From the NCBI GenBank assembly GCA_016181215.1, contig JACOZS010000041.1, forward strand, positions 1 through 7,521: 7,521 nt of DNA, given 5' to 3'. This stretch comes from Candidatus Woesearchaeota archaeon (GTDB taxonomy: Archaea > Nanobdellota > Nanobdellia > SCGC-AAA011-G17 > JACOZS01). Within the stretch, counting starts at the first letter, position 1. Each line of letters starts with the position of its first letter. The notes beneath the pieces are model-generated. The model was not told the origin of the DNA and searched no databases. It saw only the letters and a list, made by a program, of their open reading frames with translations. The translations under genes were made by a program, and so were the position numbers. Shown here piece by piece: positions 5,964-7,521 of this stretch.

Positions 5964-5975
5964 GAAGAGGATTAG
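5739..5975 (+). CDS. Candidate 78-residue hypothetical ORF (GTG start)
   Basis: The frame is open from 5712 to the TAG at 5973-5975, about 87 codons, long for a random frame in this AT-rich DNA. The only usual start inside it is GTG at 5739, with no convincing Shine-Dalgarno, and about 20 bases downstream of the predicted transcript start. The product is Arg and Ser rich, with YSFF encoded by identical codons at both 5780-5791 and 5951-5962, and ends YSFFEED. I recognise no family. The poor start and the possible RNA structure in the same bases keep confidence low. It may be a decayed gene whose start lies in the 5722 frame. Confidence 0.3.
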   Translation: MGRTNNISILVFRGYSFFSGRRVSGFRRIEDFNPSNPVYIKSCEGWEAGRLRTAAGYATSPRISIDNGMTNYSFFEED

Positions 5976-5990
5976 AAATGATTAGAAATG
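5970..5990 (+). repeat. 10-base tandem duplication before the ABC promoter
   Basis: gattagaaat occurs twice in a row (5970-5979 and 5980-5989), and the match continues one base further. It includes the TAG ending the 5739 frame and abuts the TATA box of the ABC gene, in the position of the BRE element. It may be a duplicated factor site or simple replication slippage. Confidence 0.75.
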
Positions 5991-6019
5991 TTTAAAAGCT
6001 AATATTATTCTTAATTTGT
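5990..6019 (+). promoter_or_regulatory. Leaderless promoter of the ABC exporter operon
   Basis: The TATA box tttaaaa (5991-5997) is centred about 26 bases before the ATG at 6020, and no Shine-Dalgarno lies between them. The exporter is therefore transcribed independently of the 5722 locus. Confidence 0.65.
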
Positions 6020-6937
6020 ATGGGTATTGTAGAGTTAAAGAGTATAGACAAGAGTTTTGGGAAAAACGAGGTGCTTAAAAGCGTAAATCTTGATGTTCCT
6101 GAGAAAAAAGTATTCGGTATTATAGGAATTTCTGGGTGCGGTAAGACCACTTTGCTCAAAATAATGGTTGGATTTTACAAACCAGACAAAGGAACTGTTT
6201 CTGTAAATGGAAAACCGCTTGGAAAGATCAAAATAAAAGATATTATTGGGTTTGCAACACAGAGCAATTGTTTTTATCCAAAATTAAATGTTGAAGAAAA
6301 CTTAAGATACTTTGGCTCTTTATATGGCTTAAAATCCAAGGCAATGGAAAAAAATATCAATGATATATTAAATCTTGTCGGGTTGAAAGATTCAAGAAAA
6401 CAAATTGCTGAGAACTTATCTGGGGGGATGCAGAGAAGATTAGATTTAGCTTGCTCTTTGGTGAATGATCCCAAAATATTAATACTGGATGAGCCAACTG
6501 AAGATTTAGATCCAGCTTTAAGAAAACAGATGATGGCTTTGATTAAGAAGATAAATTCTTTTGGAACTACAATAATAATAACTTCTCACATGCTTGAAGA
6601 GGTTGAGCATATATGCGATGAGGTTGCAATAATGCATAATAAACATGTTATTGAGGTTGGAAGCGTAGGAAAACTAAGAAAGATATATGGTGATAAAGAA
6701 GAAGTGCATTTAAGATTAGCTTCTGGCAATTATGATAAAATTATAAAAGGTCTGGATAAGAAAGATATAATTAGCTGTGAAAAAGATGAAAAATGCCTGA
6801 TAGTGTACACTAAAAAAGCAAAAGAGGTGTTTAATGACCTTATGAATCTGGCTGACAAGAATAAAGAAGAGGTTTTAAGCATAGACATACAAAAACCAAA
6901 TCTAGAAGAAATATTCGAGGGATTAACTAAGAAATGA
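6020..6937 (+). CDS. ABC transporter ATP-binding protein, ABC-2 exporter type
   Basis: The 305-residue ATPase subunit of an export-type ABC transporter, acting on the cytoplasmic face and powering the permease encoded next. Motifs in order: Walker A GISGCGKTT (36-44, Lys42), Q-loop Gln81, signature LSGGMQ (133-138), Walker B ILILDE (153-158, catalytic Glu158), D-loop EDLD (161-164) and switch His190. All are intact, so it should hydrolyse ATP. After about 220 a further 85 residues form the accessory C-terminal domain seen in the CcmA/DrrA/NatA group, ending in the usual NLEEIFEGLTKK. The length is normal for that group. The start is the leaderless ATG; the stop overlaps the permease start by ATGA, which implies translational coupling. 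The substrate is not readable: lipids, drugs, ions and peptides are all handled by relatives. Confidence is high for family, low for substrate. Confidence 0.95.
   Translation: MGIVELKSIDKSFGKNEVLKSVNLDVPEKKVFGIIGISGCGKTTLLKIMVGFYKPDKGTVSVNGKPLGKIKIKDIIGFATQSNCFYPKLNVEENLRYFGSLYGLKSKAMEKNINDILNLVGLKDSRKQIAENLSGGMQRRLDLACSLVNDPKILILDEPTEDLDPALRKQMMALIKKINSFGTTIIITSHMLEEVEHICDEVAIMHNKHVIEVGSVGKLRKIYGDKEEVHLRLASGNYDKIIKGLDKKDIISCEKDEKCLIVYTKKAKEVFNDLMNLADKNKEEVLSIDIQKPNLEEIFEGLTKK
6917..6933 (+). promoter_or_regulatory. Internal ribosome binding site for the permease
   Basis: gaggga (6917-6922) ends 11 bases before the ATG at 6934, inside the end of the ATPase gene. Together with the ATGA overlap it suggests coupled translation of the two subunits. 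Confidence 0.45.
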
Positions 6938-7521
6938 AACTGACAAGCATCATATTGAAGAACATTAAATTAATTGTTAGAAGCAAGACTTCTGCTTTAG
7001 TAGTCCTGCTTGGGCCACTGTTTTTGGTTATGCTTGTTGGGGCTGCTTTCAACACGGCAAATATCTATGGGATAAGGGTTGGAACTTACAGCGAGAGTTA
7101 CAGCGATGAAACAAATTCCTTGATAAGCAGTTTGGTTCAAAAGCAATACAATGTTATTAAAGCGGATTCAAAAGATACCTGCATTAAAGGGGTAGTTCAG
7201 AGTCAAGGCGAGATCTTATTTTATGTTGATAATTCCAGAGCAAATTTAGTTTATGTTCTGATTGAGAACATCATGGAGCAGGTTGGGGCAAAATCAGAAG
7301 AAATAAGTTTAGCATTAACATCAAAACTAATAAGCGTACTTGGAGAAGTCAATAATGACGCTAGCGACGTACATGGGGCGGTGTCCACTCTTGACAGCAA
7401 TGTAAAACAATCTTCATCTCAAGTAAGCGAAATTACTTTGAGTCTAGGTAAAGTAGATTTAACTTCTGATATGAATGAGTTTGGTTTTAGTGCGATTTAT
7501 TCGGCTATTTCGCAATATCAA
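6934..7521 (+). CDS. ABC-2 type permease (partial, runs off right edge)
   Basis: The first 196 codons of the membrane subunit of the exporter, still open at the window end. It starts MKLTSIILKNIKLIVRSKTS, a basic amphipathic lead-in, then one membrane helix (about 20-39, ALVVLLGPLFLVMLVGAAFN). Everything after that is hydrophilic, with long helical stretches rich in Ser, Glu and Asn (112-175). This is the layout of ABC-2 permeases with a large extracytoplasmic domain after the first helix, as in the YhgE/Pip-like group; the remaining helices would follow beyond the edge. The extracytoplasmic part has one Cys (83) and the conspicuous phrase FYVDNSRANLVY (96-107). It overlaps the ATPase gene by four bases. 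Family by context and topology is likely; the substrate is unknown. Confidence 0.82.
   Translation, partial: MKLTSIILKNIKLIVRSKTSALVVLLGPLFLVMLVGAAFNTANIYGIRVGTYSESYSDETNSLISSLVQKQYNVIKADSKDTCIKGVVQSQGEILFYVDNSRANLVYVLIENIMEQVGAKSEEISLALTSKLISVLGEVNNDASDVHGAVSTLDSNVKQSSSQVSEITLSLGKVDLTSDMNEFGFSAIYSAISQYQ

Noticed and set aside
1..7521. CRISPR array, insertion sequence, integrase or defence system
   Set aside because: I saw no regularly spaced repeats of CRISPR size, no transposase or recombinase motifs and no terminal inverted repeats. The coiled-coil protein lacks Walker motifs that would suggest an SMC- or Rad50-type defence ATPase.

Overview
The window looks like AT-rich archaeal DNA. Five of the transcription units start with a TATA-like box centred about 25 to 28 bases upstream of an ATG (or probable transcript start), with no Shine-Dalgarno sequence. 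That is the archaeal leaderless layout. Shine-Dalgarno sequences appear mainly at one unusual two-gene operon and at a gene inside the last operon. The base composition, the leaderless starts, a membrane-anchored coiled-coil protein, a tiny acidic protein and the style of the ABC exporter suggest a DPANN-type archaeon (Woesearchaeales or Pacearchaeota-like). That placement is inference; no rRNA or marker gene is present.

Layout. Bases 1-98 hold a promoter with a palindromic TATA element. Bases 99-2696 (+) encode a full-length P2-type Ca2+-ATPase that retains both SERCA-type calcium sites and carries a 6-residue internal tandem duplication in its P-domain. Bases 2663-3604 (-) encode a Ca2+/cation antiporter of the CaCA family, converging on the ATPase with a 34-base 3' overlap. 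From the divergent promoter region at 3605-3710 a two-gene (+) operon begins: a 428-residue protein with three membrane segments and a cytoplasmic coiled coil of about 300 residues (3711-4997), then a 112-residue three-segment membrane protein (4999-5337). A 60-residue, highly acidic leaderless gene (5378-5560, -) converges on that operon. Bases 5561-6019 contain no recognisable known gene. They hold AT-rich repeats with an 11-base period, a promoter, and a short locus of about 250 bases (5722-5975) that is either a structured RNA or an unrecognised or decayed small gene. From 6020 to the end runs an ABC exporter operon: the ATPase (6020-6937) and, overlapping it by ATGA, an ABC-2 type permease (6934 to the edge, truncated).

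How they fit together. The first two genes are the two classical routes for removing Ca2+ from the cytoplasm: ATP-driven, and driven by a cation gradient. Together they look like a calcium homeostasis locus. The coiled-coil protein and its small partner share the same predicted membrane topology and may form a membrane scaffold of unknown function; this is the best candidate for an undescribed module. The ABC pair is an export system whose substrate cannot be read from sequence.
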